64,000 nucleotides of DNA from an uncultured Spirochaetaceae bacterium (GCA_944392935.1 CALXYI010000038.1:52096-116095), one strand, 5' to 3'. Numbered from the stretch's first letter, positions 35,282 through 43,156 are shown. Made by a program: numbers and translations. Notes: generated by a model not told the origin, from the sequence alone.

Positions 35282-35298
35282 TTGGCACGCTTCTTGCT
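35282..35298 (+). promoter_or_regulatory. sigma-54 promoter 1
   Basis: TTGGCACG (35282-35289), 4 nt, TTGCT (35294-35298). This is an exact match to the RpoN -24/-12 consensus with the GG and GC pairs 12 nt apart. Predicted start near 35309. Confidence 0.8.
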
Positions 35299-35308
35299 GA
35301 TGGAAGTC

Positions 35309-35382
35309 AGAGCAAACAGTTTTTTTCAACAAACCTCCTTTTTAGTGTATTCAAAGACGCCATTTTCCCGGCGTCTTTGTCT
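35309..35382 (+). ncRNA. small RNA candidate 1, sigma-54 driven, with anti-SD segment
   Basis: A predicted transcript of about 74 nt. It begins AGAGCAAACAG, continues with a U-run, then an apparently unpaired AAACCUCCUUUUU (35331-35343) that contains the exact anti-Shine-Dalgarno ACCUCCUUU, and ends in a terminator stem AAAGACGCC/GGCGTCTTT (35353-35361 and 35370-35378). The first half is repeated in candidate 2. It should act in trans by covering ribosome binding sites. No open reading frame of note lies inside. Confidence 0.6.
35353..35382 (+). terminator. terminator of small RNA candidate 1
   Basis: A 9-bp stem AAAGACGCC/GGCGTCTTT with an 8-nt loop; the T-run is formed by the end of the stem plus GTCTATATT. 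Confidence 0.75.
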
Positions 35383-35403
35383 ATATTATGAAGAAGACGC
35401 AGC

Positions 35404-35420
35404 TTGGCACGGTTCATGCT
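35404..35420 (+). promoter_or_regulatory. sigma-54 promoter 2
   Basis: TTGGCACG (35404-35411), 4 nt, ATGCT (35416-35420), with GG and GC 12 nt apart. One base departs from the best -12 consensus. It lies 122 nt after promoter 1. Confidence 0.75.
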
Positions 35421-35430
35421 TATGGTAAGT

Positions 35431-35525
35431 ACAGAGCAACAGTTTTTTCATACCTCCTTTGCAACGTGTGAAAAATCTTCGCCGGACAGCACTCTCCCAC
35501 CCCATTGGCTGTCCGGCTTTCTTAT
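35431..35525 (+). ncRNA. small RNA candidate 2, sigma-54 driven, with anti-SD segment
   Basis: A predicted transcript of about 95 nt. It begins ACAGAGCAACAG, then a U-run, UACCUCCUUUGC (exact ACCUCCUUU at 35452-35460), and ends in a strong terminator whose 10-bp stem is GCCGGACAGC/GCTGTCCGGC (35481-35490 and 35508-35517). The 17-nt terminal loop is C-rich (CUCCCACCCC), a second possible pairing site for purine-rich ribosome binding sites. Its 5' half aligns with candidate 1; the terminators are unrelated. Confidence 0.6.
35481..35525 (+). terminator. terminator of small RNA candidate 2
   Basis: A 10-bp perfect GC-rich stem with a 17-nt loop, followed by TTTCTTATTT. Confidence 0.85.
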
Positions 35526-35554
35526 TTGACTACGTCCCCTCCTGTGGATAGACT
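35526..35554 (+). promoter_or_regulatory. promoter of rlmE (leaderless)
   Basis: TTGACT (35526-35531), 17-nt spacer, TAGACT (35549-35554). The -10 ends 6 nt before the rlmE ATG. The -35 overlaps the end of the small RNA terminator tail. Confidence 0.7.
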
Positions 35555-35560
35555 TCCATT

Positions 35561-36163
35561 ATGGCCGTATCAAGAAGGGACAAGGCGGATTTCTATACGC
35601 AGAAAGCGCACAGGGAAGGATATCCTGCGCGATCGGTATACAAGCTCGAGGAGATAAACAGCGCCCACAGGCTCATAAAGCCGGGAGACAGGGTGCTCGA
35701 TGTAGGGGCAGCCCCCGGATCATGGACGCTCTACACGCACCGCGAGCTGCTGAAGGGAAACGGAAGGATAGTCTCGGTGGATCTCAATCCCCTCTCCCTC
35801 GACCCCGTGCCTCCGACTGTGACGGAGATCACCGGGGATGCCTTCTCCAGGGAGATAAGGGCCCGTCTGGTGGAGGAAGGGCCATACGATGCGATAATCT
35901 CGGATGCCGCACCGATGACCACAGGCAACAGGATCGTCGATACATCACGCTCCGAGTACCTTGCGGAGCAGGTCGTGCTCCTGGCCCAGGAACAGCTGAG
36001 GAGGCATGGGAACATGGTCATCAAGATATTCCAGGGCGGAGGGGAGCAGGAGATCCTGAAGAAGATGAGGGGCATATTCTCGAAGGCGAAGGCATTCAAG
36101 CCTAAGGCATCCAGGGATGATTCCTTCGAGATATTCCTCATAGGGCTGGACAGGAAGGCCTGA
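35561..36163 (+). CDS. rlmE: 23S rRNA (uridine-2552) 2'-O-methyltransferase RlmE
   Basis: A 200-aa FtsJ-family enzyme that methylates the ribose of U2552 in the ribosomal A loop. The SAM-binding motif is VLDVGAAPGSWT (about 46-57). The K-D-K-E catalytic tetrad is visible: Lys in RSVYKLEEI (about 28), Asp in ISDAAPMTTG (about 113), Lys in MVIKIFQGG (about 153), and Glu in DDSFEIFLIG (about 190). It starts at ATG 35561 with no SD and a promoter exactly one leader short, so it is probably translated from a leaderless mRNA. It abuts mscS tail to tail. Confidence 0.94.
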   Translation: MAVSRRDKADFYTQKAHREGYPARSVYKLEEINSAHRLIKPGDRVLDVGAAPGSWTLYTHRELLKGNGRIVSVDLNPLSLDPVPPTVTEITGDAFSREIRARLVEEGPYDAIISDAAPMTTGNRIVDTSRSEYLAEQVVLLAQEQLRRHGNMVIKIFQGGGEQEILKKMRGIFSKAKAFKPKASRDDSFEIFLIGLDRKA

Positions 36164-37033
36164 TCAGTCCTTTGCCATATGCACGGTGACCTGGCTGAAC
36201 GGCATATCGAGCCCGTTTGCATTCAGGGCACGGAGTATATCGCTGTTGAAGCGCCAGTAGACATTCCAGTAATCGGAAGGGGCAACCCACGGACGCACAT
36301 AGATATCTATCGATGATGCTCCGTATGAACCGACTTCGATCACAGGTGCCGGATCGGTGAGTATCTCAGGATATCCTGCGAGAAGGTCACGGATCACGAT
36401 CTTCGCCTTCTCCGTGTCATCGCCATACCTTACCGACACGGTCATATCCAGCCGGCGCTTATCGATGTAGGAATAGTTGACGATGGTGCTTCCCCAGACA
36501 TTCTTATTGCTCATCGTGATCTTCTTGTTGTCCCCTGAGGCGAGCGTGACGCACATCAGGTCCATTGCCACGACAGTGCCGGAGACATCCCCGATATCGA
36601 CCCAGTCACCCACCCTGAACGGATTGTTCACCGCGATCATGATACCGGAGAAGAACGAGCTTATGGATTCCTGGAGAGCGAAGCCAAGCACTACGCCTGT
36701 GATTCCGAGACCGGCAAGGACAGGTGTCAGGTCTATCCCGAAGACACCGAGCACAGCGACGATAGCTATGACCCAGATGATGACCGAGAATATCTTGGAT
36801 ATCATCGTAGCCATCATAGTGCTGAACTTGCGGCTTCTCGAGGCGACTTTCAGCAGCGAGCGCTTCACGATGCGCTTTATTATCTTCGCTGCGATTATTA
36901 TGATGACCGCTGCGATTATCGATACGGCAAGCTCCGGCATATGGAAGCTCTCGGAGATCTCCTCGACAACGCCCGGAAGATCCGCGATCTCATCAGAAGG
37001 GGCAGCAGCTGCCGCAGTGTTCAGGAAAAGCAT
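36164..37033 (-). CDS. small-conductance mechanosensitive channel (MscS family)
   Basis: A 289-aa inner-membrane channel. Three hydrophobic helices lie at about 35-60, 75-105 and 108-135; the third carries the pore motif GLGITGVVLGFALQESISSFFSGI. The cytoplasmic beta domain follows with PFRVGDWVDIGDVSGTV (near 143) and the C-terminal alpha/beta portion. It opens on membrane tension to release osmolytes. Start at ATG 37033 follows AAGGAG. It lies downstream of htpG with a GC-rich hairpin between. Confidence 0.92.
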   Translation of the reverse strand: MLFLNTAAAAAPSDEIADLPGVVEEISESFHMPELAVSIIAAVIIIIAAKIIKRIVKRSLLKVASRSRKFSTMMATMISKIFSVIIWVIAIVAVLGVFGIDLTPVLAGLGITGVVLGFALQESISSFFSGIMIAVNNPFRVGDWVDIGDVSGTVVAMDLMCVTLASGDNKKITMSNKNVWGSTIVNYSYIDKRRLDMTVSVRYGDDTEKAKIVIRDLLAGYPEILTDPAPVIEVGSYGASSIDIYVRPWVAPSDYWNVYWRFNSDILRALNANGLDMPFSQVTVHMAKD

Positions 37034-37061
37034 GCATCGACTCCTTGCAATGGAATGGCGA

Positions 37062-37081
37062 ACGGGCGGAAACCCGCCCGT
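37062..37081. other. GC-rich hairpin between htpG and mscS
   Basis: ACGGGCGG/CCGCCCGT (37062-37069 and 37074-37081) with a 4-nt loop and no T-run. CCGCCCGTT recurs at 37101-37109, so two alternative stems can form on the minus strand. It may be a processing or partial-termination site. Confidence 0.4.
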
Positions 37082-37106
37082 CCAGACTATATCAGAAACC
37101 GCCCGT

Positions 37107-38984
37107 TCATGAAAGGAGCTTCGTAAGGGCGGCCGCGAAAGCTGCAGGATCGGATGGCATCACCCCTTCCTGGAGCATCGCCTGATCAAGGAGCACTGAG
37201 CTGAGGGCCGCGATATAGTCCTCATCATCGCTGTTCTCTATCCTCGCGATCACCGGCGAATCCGGGTTGATCTCAAGCAGCGGCCTGATCTCGGGCATAT
37301 CGCTGCCTCCCATCTGCTTCATGAGGCGCTGCATCTGCATCGAAGGATCATCATCGGAGAAGATGACGGCAGCCGGGGAAGAGGAAAGGCGGGACGATAC
37401 CACGACGTCCTTGACCTTGTCCCCGAGAGCCTTCTTCATCTTCTCGGCAACAGGCTTCTTCGCCTCCTCCTTGGCCTTGTCCTCATCATTCCTGAGATCA
37501 TCCAGCGCACCTGCCTTGTTGATGGCCTTGAGCGGCGTCTTGTCATACTCGCCGACCGTCCCGATGACTATATCATCGATATCATCGCCCATGATCAGGA
37601 CCTCATAGCCTTTCTCGCGGTATGCTGCAACGAGCGGCGATGTGCGGAGGACCTCCTCCTTGCCTCCCGAGATATAATAGATGGCCTTCTGCCCTTCCTT
37701 CATGCGTGACTTATAGTCCTTGAGGGATACGAAGCCATCCTCGGTGCTGCTCTTGTAGCGGACGAGCTCAAGCAGCGCATCGCGGTTGGCATAATCCGAG
37801 TAGAGCCCTTCCTTCAGCGGCCTGTTGTATTCGGCGATGAACTTCGCATAGAGCTCCGGATTGTTCTCCGATATCTTCCTGAACTCCCCGAGCAGCTTCT
37901 TGACGGATGCATTGCGGATGGAGACCATGACCCTGTTCTCCTGCAGGATCTCCCTCGAGACATTCAGCGGAAGATCCTCGCTGTCGATGATACCGCGCAC
38001 GAATCTCAGGTATGATGGCAGGAGCTCCTTGTCATCATCGGTGATATACACCCTCTTCACATAGAGCTTCACTCCAGGGCGGTAATCGGCATAGTACATA
38101 TCAAAAGGCGCCTTTGCCGGGATATAGAAGAGCGTCGTATACTCCGTCGCTCCCTCTGCCTGCGTATGGATGTAGAAGAGCGGATCCTCGGAATCATAGA
38201 AGGAGTTCTTGTAGAATTCCCTGTACTCCTCATCCTTTATCGATGATTTGGACCTCTTCCAGAGCGCGGAAGCGGAATTGATCTGCTCCACCTTATGCTC
38301 AGTCGTCTTCAGGGCATTGCCCTTGTCGTCCTTCTTCTCATTGTCATAATGGACCTGGTCATACTCCAGGAAGATCGGGTACGCGATGTTGTCGGAATAC
38401 TTCTTTATGAGGTTCTCGAGCTCCCAGCGGTTCGCATACTGCTCTCCTTCCTCTCCGAGCGTCAGGATGATGGTGGATCCCTGCCCGTCGCGTTCGGCTT
38501 CCTCGATGGAATAAGAGCTTTCGCCGTCGGATTCCCACTTCCATGCCTTATCCTCGCCGGCTTTCCTGGAGATCACCGTGATGCGGCTGGCGACCATGAA
38601 TGCCGAATAGAAGCCCACGCCGAACTGCCCGATGAGATTCGAGTCCTTCTTCTGCTCATCGGAAAGCGATGCGAGGAACTTCCTCGTGCCGGATGAGGCG
38701 ATGGTGCCGAGGTTGCTGTTGAGATCCTCCTCGTTCATGCCGATGCCGTTGTCGCGGATGGTCAGCGTTCTTGGCGATTCCTCCGTGAAGCTTATGTCTA
38801 TCCTTGGCTCGAAGGAGAATCCCTTCAGCTTCTCATCCGTAAGCGAGAGATACCTCAGCTTGTCGATGGCATCGGATGCATTGGAGATGAGCTCACGCAG
38901 GAAGATCTCCTTGTTCGAATAAAGCGAATGGATTATCAGGTGGAGGAGATCAGCCACCTCTGTCTTGAACTTTCTGTTTGCCAT
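37107..38984 (-). CDS. htpG: Hsp90-type molecular chaperone HtpG
   Basis: A 625-aa ATP-dependent chaperone dimer in the cytoplasm. The N-terminal ATPase has ELISNASDAIDKLR (about 33-46), TIRDNGIGMNEEDL (about 76-89) and IGQFGVGFYSAFMVA (about 118-132). The middle domain contains RGIIDSEDLPLNVSREILQ (about 330-348), and the C-terminal dimerisation region completes the protein. Length is normal. A GGAGG lies upstream of the ATG though at 13 nt it is somewhat distant; a nearer AGGA is also present. No CIRCE-type operator is seen. Confidence 0.96.
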   Translation of the reverse strand: MANRKFKTEVADLLHLIIHSLYSNKEIFLRELISNASDAIDKLRYLSLTDEKLKGFSFEPRIDISFTEESPRTLTIRDNGIGMNEEDLNSNLGTIASSGTRKFLASLSDEQKKDSNLIGQFGVGFYSAFMVASRITVISRKAGEDKAWKWESDGESSYSIEEAERDGQGSTIILTLGEEGEQYANRWELENLIKKYSDNIAYPIFLEYDQVHYDNEKKDDKGNALKTTEHKVEQINSASALWKRSKSSIKDEEYREFYKNSFYDSEDPLFYIHTQAEGATEYTTLFYIPAKAPFDMYYADYRPGVKLYVKRVYITDDDKELLPSYLRFVRGIIDSEDLPLNVSREILQENRVMVSIRNASVKKLLGEFRKISENNPELYAKFIAEYNRPLKEGLYSDYANRDALLELVRYKSSTEDGFVSLKDYKSRMKEGQKAIYYISGGKEEVLRTSPLVAAYREKGYEVLIMGDDIDDIVIGTVGEYDKTPLKAINKAGALDDLRNDEDKAKEEAKKPVAEKMKKALGDKVKDVVVSSRLSSSPAAVIFSDDDPSMQMQRLMKQMGGSDMPEIRPLLEINPDSPVIARIENSDDEDYIAALSSVLLDQAMLQEGVMPSDPAAFAAALTKLLS

Positions 38985-39053
38985 ATATCCTGTCTTTCCT
39001 CCCGGAAGATCACAGAATCGAAGATACTAACGGAAAAGGCAATCGGCAACTGT

Positions 39054-39082
39054 GTGCAAAAACGGCCGGTACGGATTACAAT
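39054..39082 (+). promoter_or_regulatory. promoter of ROK regulator gene (leaderless)
   Basis: GTGCAA (39054-39059), 17-nt spacer, TACAAT (39077-39082). The -10 ends 6 nt before the ATG at 39089. Confidence 0.55.
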
Positions 39083-39088
39083 TCCATC

Positions 39089-40147
39089 ATGGATTTCTCG
39101 AAACCAGATAATGCACGCACCATAAACAGGCTGAAGGTGCTTTCGGAGCTCCGGAAGGGAAGATGCTCGAAAGCAGAGCTGTCACGGCGCCTCGGGATAA
39201 ACAAGGTATCGATCGGCGAGATAACGGCATCGCTTATGAAGGAGGGGCTCATCACCGAAGGGGAGAAGGACTTCTCCTCCGCCGGACGTCCAGGCACGCT
39301 CCTGTCCGTTGCGAAGGATGCAGGACGTGTCTTCGCGTTCGTGGTGAGGAAGCGCTCCGTCTCCGTGGCAGTCTCCGATCTGCTGGGCAGGATACTCAGG
39401 TTCGAGAGGATACCACGGGCAGGCGGATCATGCAGGGAGGGCATAGAAGCCGCGGTTGAACGCATGAAGGGGGATGGAAGATGCATATACGGAAGCGCTG
39501 TCGTATCGGACGGGGATGAGGAGATTGATGGCATGGTGCCATCCCCGATACTGCATCTTCCCCCGGCAGTGGCTGAGGCATGCGCGGAAGAGGCAAGGCA
39601 TGGGAAGCTGGAGGGGATGCTCTTCCTTTCCTGGTCATACGCCCTTGATGCCGCCGTGCGCAAAGGCGAGCTGATCCATCTTCCGGAGCTTCCCCACATA
39701 AGGGCGCAGAAGGATGGCATCTGCCCATGCGGCGGGAAAGGCTGCCTCGAGGCTGCCATCGGCGGCGATGCCATGGTATCGAGGACAGGTGCACCATCGC
39801 TGAAGGAGATAGCAAGGAACGGTATATACAGGGATGCGCTCTCAGAAGCCCTCAAGCCCCTCTCATTCGCACTGGCCTCCGCCATGCAGGCATTATCGCT
39901 GGAGGGAATGATGATCACCGGGGATATGTCAGCAATGCCGGACTGGGCATATGCACAGCTTCAGAGCCTTGTAATGCATCTCCTGCCTCCATCAAGGCAG
40001 GACACCGCGATCTTCCGTGCTACAGCCGGGGATAAAGGAGCAATGGAGGGAGCGGCTGCCGCAGCCCTTGATGCATTCTTCTACCAGAGGCCGCTGCTGG
40101 ACAGGCTGGAAGCTATCGAGAACCTCTCTTCCCGGATCCCGACCTGA
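39089..40147 (+). CDS. ROK-family transcriptional regulator (NagC/XylR-like)
   Basis: A 352-aa protein with an N-terminal winged helix-turn-helix KAELSRRLGINKVSIGEITASLMKEGLI split over residues 27-54, and a C-terminal ROK domain with the zinc motif CPCGGKGCLEAAIGG (near 213-227). The sugar-kinase ATP motif and catalytic Asp of active ROK kinases are not evident, so it is a regulator that senses a sugar. The long upstream frame to 38978 is discarded because the promoter and homology place the start at 39089. Its target genes are not obvious; galM lies nearby on the other strand. Confidence 0.87.
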   Translation: MDFSKPDNARTINRLKVLSELRKGRCSKAELSRRLGINKVSIGEITASLMKEGLITEGEKDFSSAGRPGTLLSVAKDAGRVFAFVVRKRSVSVAVSDLLGRILRFERIPRAGGSCREGIEAAVERMKGDGRCIYGSAVVSDGDEEIDGMVPSPILHLPPAVAEACAEEARHGKLEGMLFLSWSYALDAAVRKGELIHLPELPHIRAQKDGICPCGGKGCLEAAIGGDAMVSRTGAPSLKEIARNGIYRDALSEALKPLSFALASAMQALSLEGMMITGDMSAMPDWAYAQLQSLVMHLLPPSRQDTAIFRATAGDKGAMEGAAAAALDAFFYQRPLLDRLEAIENLSSRIPT

Positions 40148-40910
40148 ATACGAAATAGGAGAAGAGCAGCACGAGATAGACCGCCCACAGCTCCGAGTAT
40201 CCGAATGCCAGATACGATACAGCGGCCGGAACGGCTGCCATGAGAAGCGCGGAGACTGCCGAGACAAGCCTTGGCAGAGGCAAGCCGATCGCATTCCTTA
40301 TAGCCGTAGCTACCGTGAAGAAGACTATGACCACGGCGAGGATCACCATAAGCCTGATCATCCAAGGCTTCATCTGCCCGTTCATGAGGGCAGGAAGGAG
40401 CAGCTGGCTTTCATCATCATCATCGCTTTCATAGTTGACGATATACGGCTTCGGCGCAGGCAATCCGGCATCATCGGGCACGCTGGCGGGTTCCGCCTCC
40501 TCCTCAGGGACAGTGAAGGTCATCACAGCCTCAGCTTCATTATCCAATTCCGGCAATGGATCCACAGCCTCGGCCGGCTGCTCTGCAGCGGGAGCCGCAG
40601 CGCTTTCCTGCACGGGCTCTCCTTCCGGAGCCGGTTCCTCCACCGCATCCTCCGGGACAGCGGCTTCCACGGCCTTCTCTTCCTTTGGAGGCTCTTCCTT
40701 CTTCTCCGTGCTCTTCCTCACTACGGGAACCACGATCTCAGGCTGGGGAATCCCTGCACTGTCGCTATCCGTCACAGGAACGGATCCGGAGAGGGCCTCC
40801 ATGAGCGCCGCTGTGCGGTCCTGCGACGGGAAGACATTGCCATCCGCAGTCGTGCATGAGATGGCATTCAGTGAAACAATCACGATCAGGGCAATCCAGA
40901 GTCTTCTCAT
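40113..40910 (-). CDS. Pro/Glu-rich lipoprotein with C-terminal membrane segments
   Basis: A 265-aa protein that I do not recognise. The N-terminus is a lipoprotein signal with the lipobox LNAISC (Cys about 19). Residues about 65-165 are a low-complexity stretch dominated by Glu, Pro, Ala and Val, likely an extended linker. Three hydrophobic helices follow (about 182-205, 212-232, 235-255), ending in a basic tail. A lipid anchor plus membrane helices joined by an acidic linker could bridge the periplasm. Its 3' end overlaps the ROK gene by 35 nt on the opposite strand. Confidence 0.7.
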   Translation of the reverse strand: MRRLWIALIVIVSLNAISCTTADGNVFPSQDRTAALMEALSGSVPVTDSDSAGIPQPEIVVPVVRKSTEKKEEPPKEEKAVEAAVPEDAVEEPAPEGEPVQESAAAPAAEQPAEAVDPLPELDNEAEAVMTFTVPEEEAEPASVPDDAGLPAPKPYIVNYESDDDDESQLLLPALMNGQMKPWMIRLMVILAVVIVFFTVATAIRNAIGLPLPRLVSAVSALLMAAVPAAVSYLAFGYSELWAVYLVLLFSYFVFRSGSGKRGSR

Positions 40911-40988
40911 CGGTATCCTACGAATACCAAAAACCGCATTGGCCTGCAAGCGTCTTGGCAGCAATACTTCCAATCTCCATACACGGCG

Positions 40989-41948
40989 TCAGATACGCTC
41001 CAGATGATAGGACGTCGTGCTCCTGAAGGCCTTTCCCGGTGCTGTGTATGCTCCGGGGAATCCGGGTCTGTTCGGGAAGTCCGGATAGAATTCGGTCTCC
41101 ATCGCAACCCCCGAGAACGGAACGATGGGCTCTCCCCTCTTCCCTGGAGCCGCGGATGAGAGGAACTCCCCTGTATAAAGCTGCATGGCAGGCAGATCGG
41201 TCGTCACCGTAAGGCGGTATCCATCAGCCTCAAGCACAGCCTTCCTGCTATCCCCGAAGATGAAGCAGTGGTCATATGCGCCGCCGCGCCTGTCTCCCAG
41301 CACCGCCCCATTCCGGAAGTCGAAATCAGTTCCTGAGACAGGGCAGGGCTCAGTAGGGATGAGGCCGCTGTCCACGCAGAGGTATTCCGGGGAATCGATG
41401 GTGAGCCTGTGGTTCCGGACATCACCCTTCCCCGCAAGGTTGAAATACGCATGGTTCGTCATATTGGCAGGGCACAGCGCATCGCTTTCCAGCCCGTACT
41501 CGATCGTGAGCTTCCCATCCTCCGAGAGAGCGTAGATGACCTCTGCATGATGATTGCCGGGAAAGCCGCCTCCTTCCGGGACATCAAGGGAGAGTCGCAC
41601 GCTGCTGCCGTCCATCGAGTCCATCCTCCAGAAGCGCGCACCGAAGTTGATGCTCCCCGAATGGAGGCTGTTCGCCCCATCATTCCTCTCGAGGGCGCAT
41701 ACCCTGCCATCCAGTGTGAATGAAGCACCTCCTATCCTGTTCGCGAAAGGCCCTATGACCTCTCCAAGATATGTCGTGTGCACTGTATCCGGATAAGGCG
41801 CGAAATCGTCATATCCGACAACGACATCCCTGCCGCCGCAGCTGAATGAATGGAGGATCGCGCCGAATGTATATATACCTGCGGAATAATCCCCTGCGGT
41901 GATGATTGCTTCCGAGACCTTATCGTCTATCTTCCTGATGCCTGCCAT
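40989..41948 (-). CDS. galM: aldose 1-epimerase (mutarotase)
   Basis: A 319-aa cytoplasmic epimerase that interconverts alpha and beta anomers of aldoses. Landmarks are GPFANRIGGASFTLDG (about 67-82), NDGANSLHSG (about 88-97; first His), the catalytic His in TNHAYFNLAG (about 166), and the catalytic Glu in GVAMETEFYPD (about 284). It starts at ATG 41948 behind AGGAGG; a TATAAT on the minus strand (41975-41970) lies upstream. Not in an operon with a sugar kinase. Confidence 0.93.
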   Translation of the reverse strand: MAGIRKIDDKVSEAIITAGDYSAGIYTFGAILHSFSCGGRDVVVGYDDFAPYPDTVHTTYLGEVIGPFANRIGGASFTLDGRVCALERNDGANSLHSGSINFGARFWRMDSMDGSSVRLSLDVPEGGGFPGNHHAEVIYALSEDGKLTIEYGLESDALCPANMTNHAYFNLAGKGDVRNHRLTIDSPEYLCVDSGLIPTEPCPVSGTDFDFRNGAVLGDRRGGAYDHCFIFGDSRKAVLEADGYRLTVTTDLPAMQLYTGEFLSSAAPGKRGEPIVPFSGVAMETEFYPDFPNRPGFPGAYTAPGKAFRSTTSYHLERI

Positions 41949-42035
41949 GAAGGACCTCCTGGGCATAGGATTATACTGTTTCCGGCCGGATTCAGGCATA
42001 CCTTCCGTGGCAGCCTGGAAAATCCGCTGGATGAA

Positions 42036-42067
42036 GTGAAAAAATTACCGCTGGAGCAAACCAGCGG
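42036..42067 (-). terminator. minus-strand intrinsic terminator upstream of galM
   Basis: A perfect 7-bp stem CCGCTGG/CCAGCGG (42048-42054 and 42061-42067) with a 6-nt loop, followed on the minus strand by TAATTTTTTC. No annotated minus-strand gene precedes it, which implies a short transcript ending here. Confidence 0.7.
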
Positions 42068-42095
42068 CAAACCTCCTTGTTCCCATTTTCATCAT
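42045..42095 (-). CDS. candidate 16-residue small protein
   Basis: A 16-codon open frame (MMKMGTRRFAAGLLQR) begins with two ATGs at 42095 and 42092, 6-7 nt after AGGAGG, and its TAA stop coincides with the start of the terminator tail. The good ribosome binding site and exact fit to the terminator are the only support. It could be a leader peptide or a basic micro-protein; a chance frame within a small RNA is also possible. Confidence 0.3.
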   Translation of the reverse strand: MMKMGTRRFAAGLLQR

Positions 42096-42348
42096 GAGAT
42101 GCCTCCAGGAACCTGCTGGGTCGATCATGATTCCCTTTGACAAGAAGAATTGTCTCATGGTTTTTCCTGGAAAGCAAATGAAATTTTTTGAAAATCATCT
42201 ATTTTTTCACATGGATTTAACAGAAAACCATACACATCCTGCAGTGTAATGTATTATTTTCAGAATGGTATACAATCTACTGCATGATGCAGAGGAAATT
42301 CCCTGCATCTTCTCCCCTATTCAGGGAAGATTCATTATCATCTGGGAC

Positions 42349-43125
42349 ATGGAAGCTTTCAGTATTGAGCATGCAAGCGTCAGAAGGGATGGAAAGCTCA
42401 TCCTCTCCGATGTATCCATAAGGGCGGAGATGGGAGAGCGGATCGCGATCATAGGCCCCAACGGCGCAGGGAAATCCACGCTGATCGATGTGATCGACCG
42501 CCGCGTCTACCCTCTTGCGCTTGATGAGTACAGATCATCGCTGTTCGGCGAGGAGAGATGGATAGTCTCGGATCTGCGGAAGAGGATCGGGCACGTATCC
42601 CCGGGGCAGGATGAGTTCTTCCGTACGACATACACGGCACTGGAGATAGTGGCATCCGGACTGCACGCCTCGCTCGGATTCGATTTCCATCATGTCATCG
42701 GAGAGGAGGATTGGGAGAATGCGGAGGAGGAGCTTGCCAAAGCCGGCATGCTGGAGAAGAAGGACAGGGCTATGAACACCCTGTCTACGGGAGAGATGAG
42801 GAGGGTGCTGCTTGCCCGCGCTGCGATAACCTCTCCGGATATGCTTCTCCTGGATGAGGCATCATCCGGCCTCGACTTCCCCGCAAGGGCATCCCTAAGG
42901 GATACCATATCGTCGTATGCGACGGGGAGCAGGACTATCGTAATGGTCACGCATGAGCTTTCCGAGATCATTCCGGCCATAGACAGGATAATCCTCATGA
43001 AGGATGGGCGCATCGAGATGGAGGGGAAGAAGGAGGATACCCTGCGCGAGGACATCCTCTCCGATCTCTACTCCGCAAAAGTCCATGTTGCTGAGGCTGA
43101 TGGCATCTACACGGCCTTCTGCTGA
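42349..43125 (+). CDS. ABC transporter ATP-binding protein (ModF/YlmA-like)
   Basis: A 258-aa ATPase with Walker A GPNGAGKST (about 36-44), the Q-loop VSPGQDEFF (about 82), the signature LSTGEMRR (about 148; a variant of LSGGQ), and Walker B MLLLDEASSGLD (about 168). No permease or binding-protein gene adjoins it. The sequence resembles the stand-alone ATPases related to ModF/YlmA, which belong to no known transporter. I start at ATG 42349 by homology; the frame is open from 42265. It could serve a transporter encoded elsewhere. Confidence 0.82.
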   Translation: MEAFSIEHASVRRDGKLILSDVSIRAEMGERIAIIGPNGAGKSTLIDVIDRRVYPLALDEYRSSLFGEERWIVSDLRKRIGHVSPGQDEFFRTTYTALEIVASGLHASLGFDFHHVIGEEDWENAEEELAKAGMLEKKDRAMNTLSTGEMRRVLLARAAITSPDMLLLDEASSGLDFPARASLRDTISSYATGSRTIVMVTHELSEIIPAIDRIILMKDGRIEMEGKKEDTLREDILSDLYSAKVHVAEADGIYTAFC

Positions 43126-43150
43126 TTGCGCGATGCAGGAGGATGCAGGT

Positions 43151-43156
43151 TATAAT
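43151..43156 (+). promoter_or_regulatory. -10 element of the flavodoxin-family gene
   Basis: TATAAT ends 20 nt before the ATG, with GGAAGGAGGAG between. A TTGCGC lies 19 nt upstream; its flank GATGCAGGA is identical to that of the NCS2 permease promoter at 57.9 kb. Confidence 0.4.

Larger units (their letters stand above)
35126..35560 (+). other. gene-free island holding tandem sigma-54 small RNA candidates
   Basis: No protein gene fits here. The stretch contains an ATTCTGCAGAAT palindrome (35183-35194), a CAGTTTTTTCACACC segment (35220-35234) resembling part of the repeated RNA sequence, two sigma-54 promoters with downstream repeats and intrinsic terminators (listed separately), and the rlmE promoter. 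Confidence 0.75.
41949..42348. other. intergenic region between galM and ABC ATPase
   Basis: It contains the galM -10 (TATAAT, minus strand, 41975-41970), a minus-strand terminator with a short open frame before it (listed separately), an inverted repeat GACAA/TTGTC at 42139-42154, and AT-rich DNA near 42180-42260 with a TACAAT at 42269 that may belong to the ABC gene. No longer gene is supported. Confidence 0.5.

Noticed and set aside
42041..42110. Third plus-strand anti-SD small RNA (CAAACCTCCTTG)
   Set aside because: No sigma-54 promoter or plus-strand terminator is nearby. The motif is better explained as the complement of a minus-strand AAGGAGG inside a short minus-strand transcript.
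41992..42198. 68-codon minus-strand open frame upstream of galM
   Set aside because: It reads through the terminator hairpin, has no ribosome binding site and no recognisable composition.
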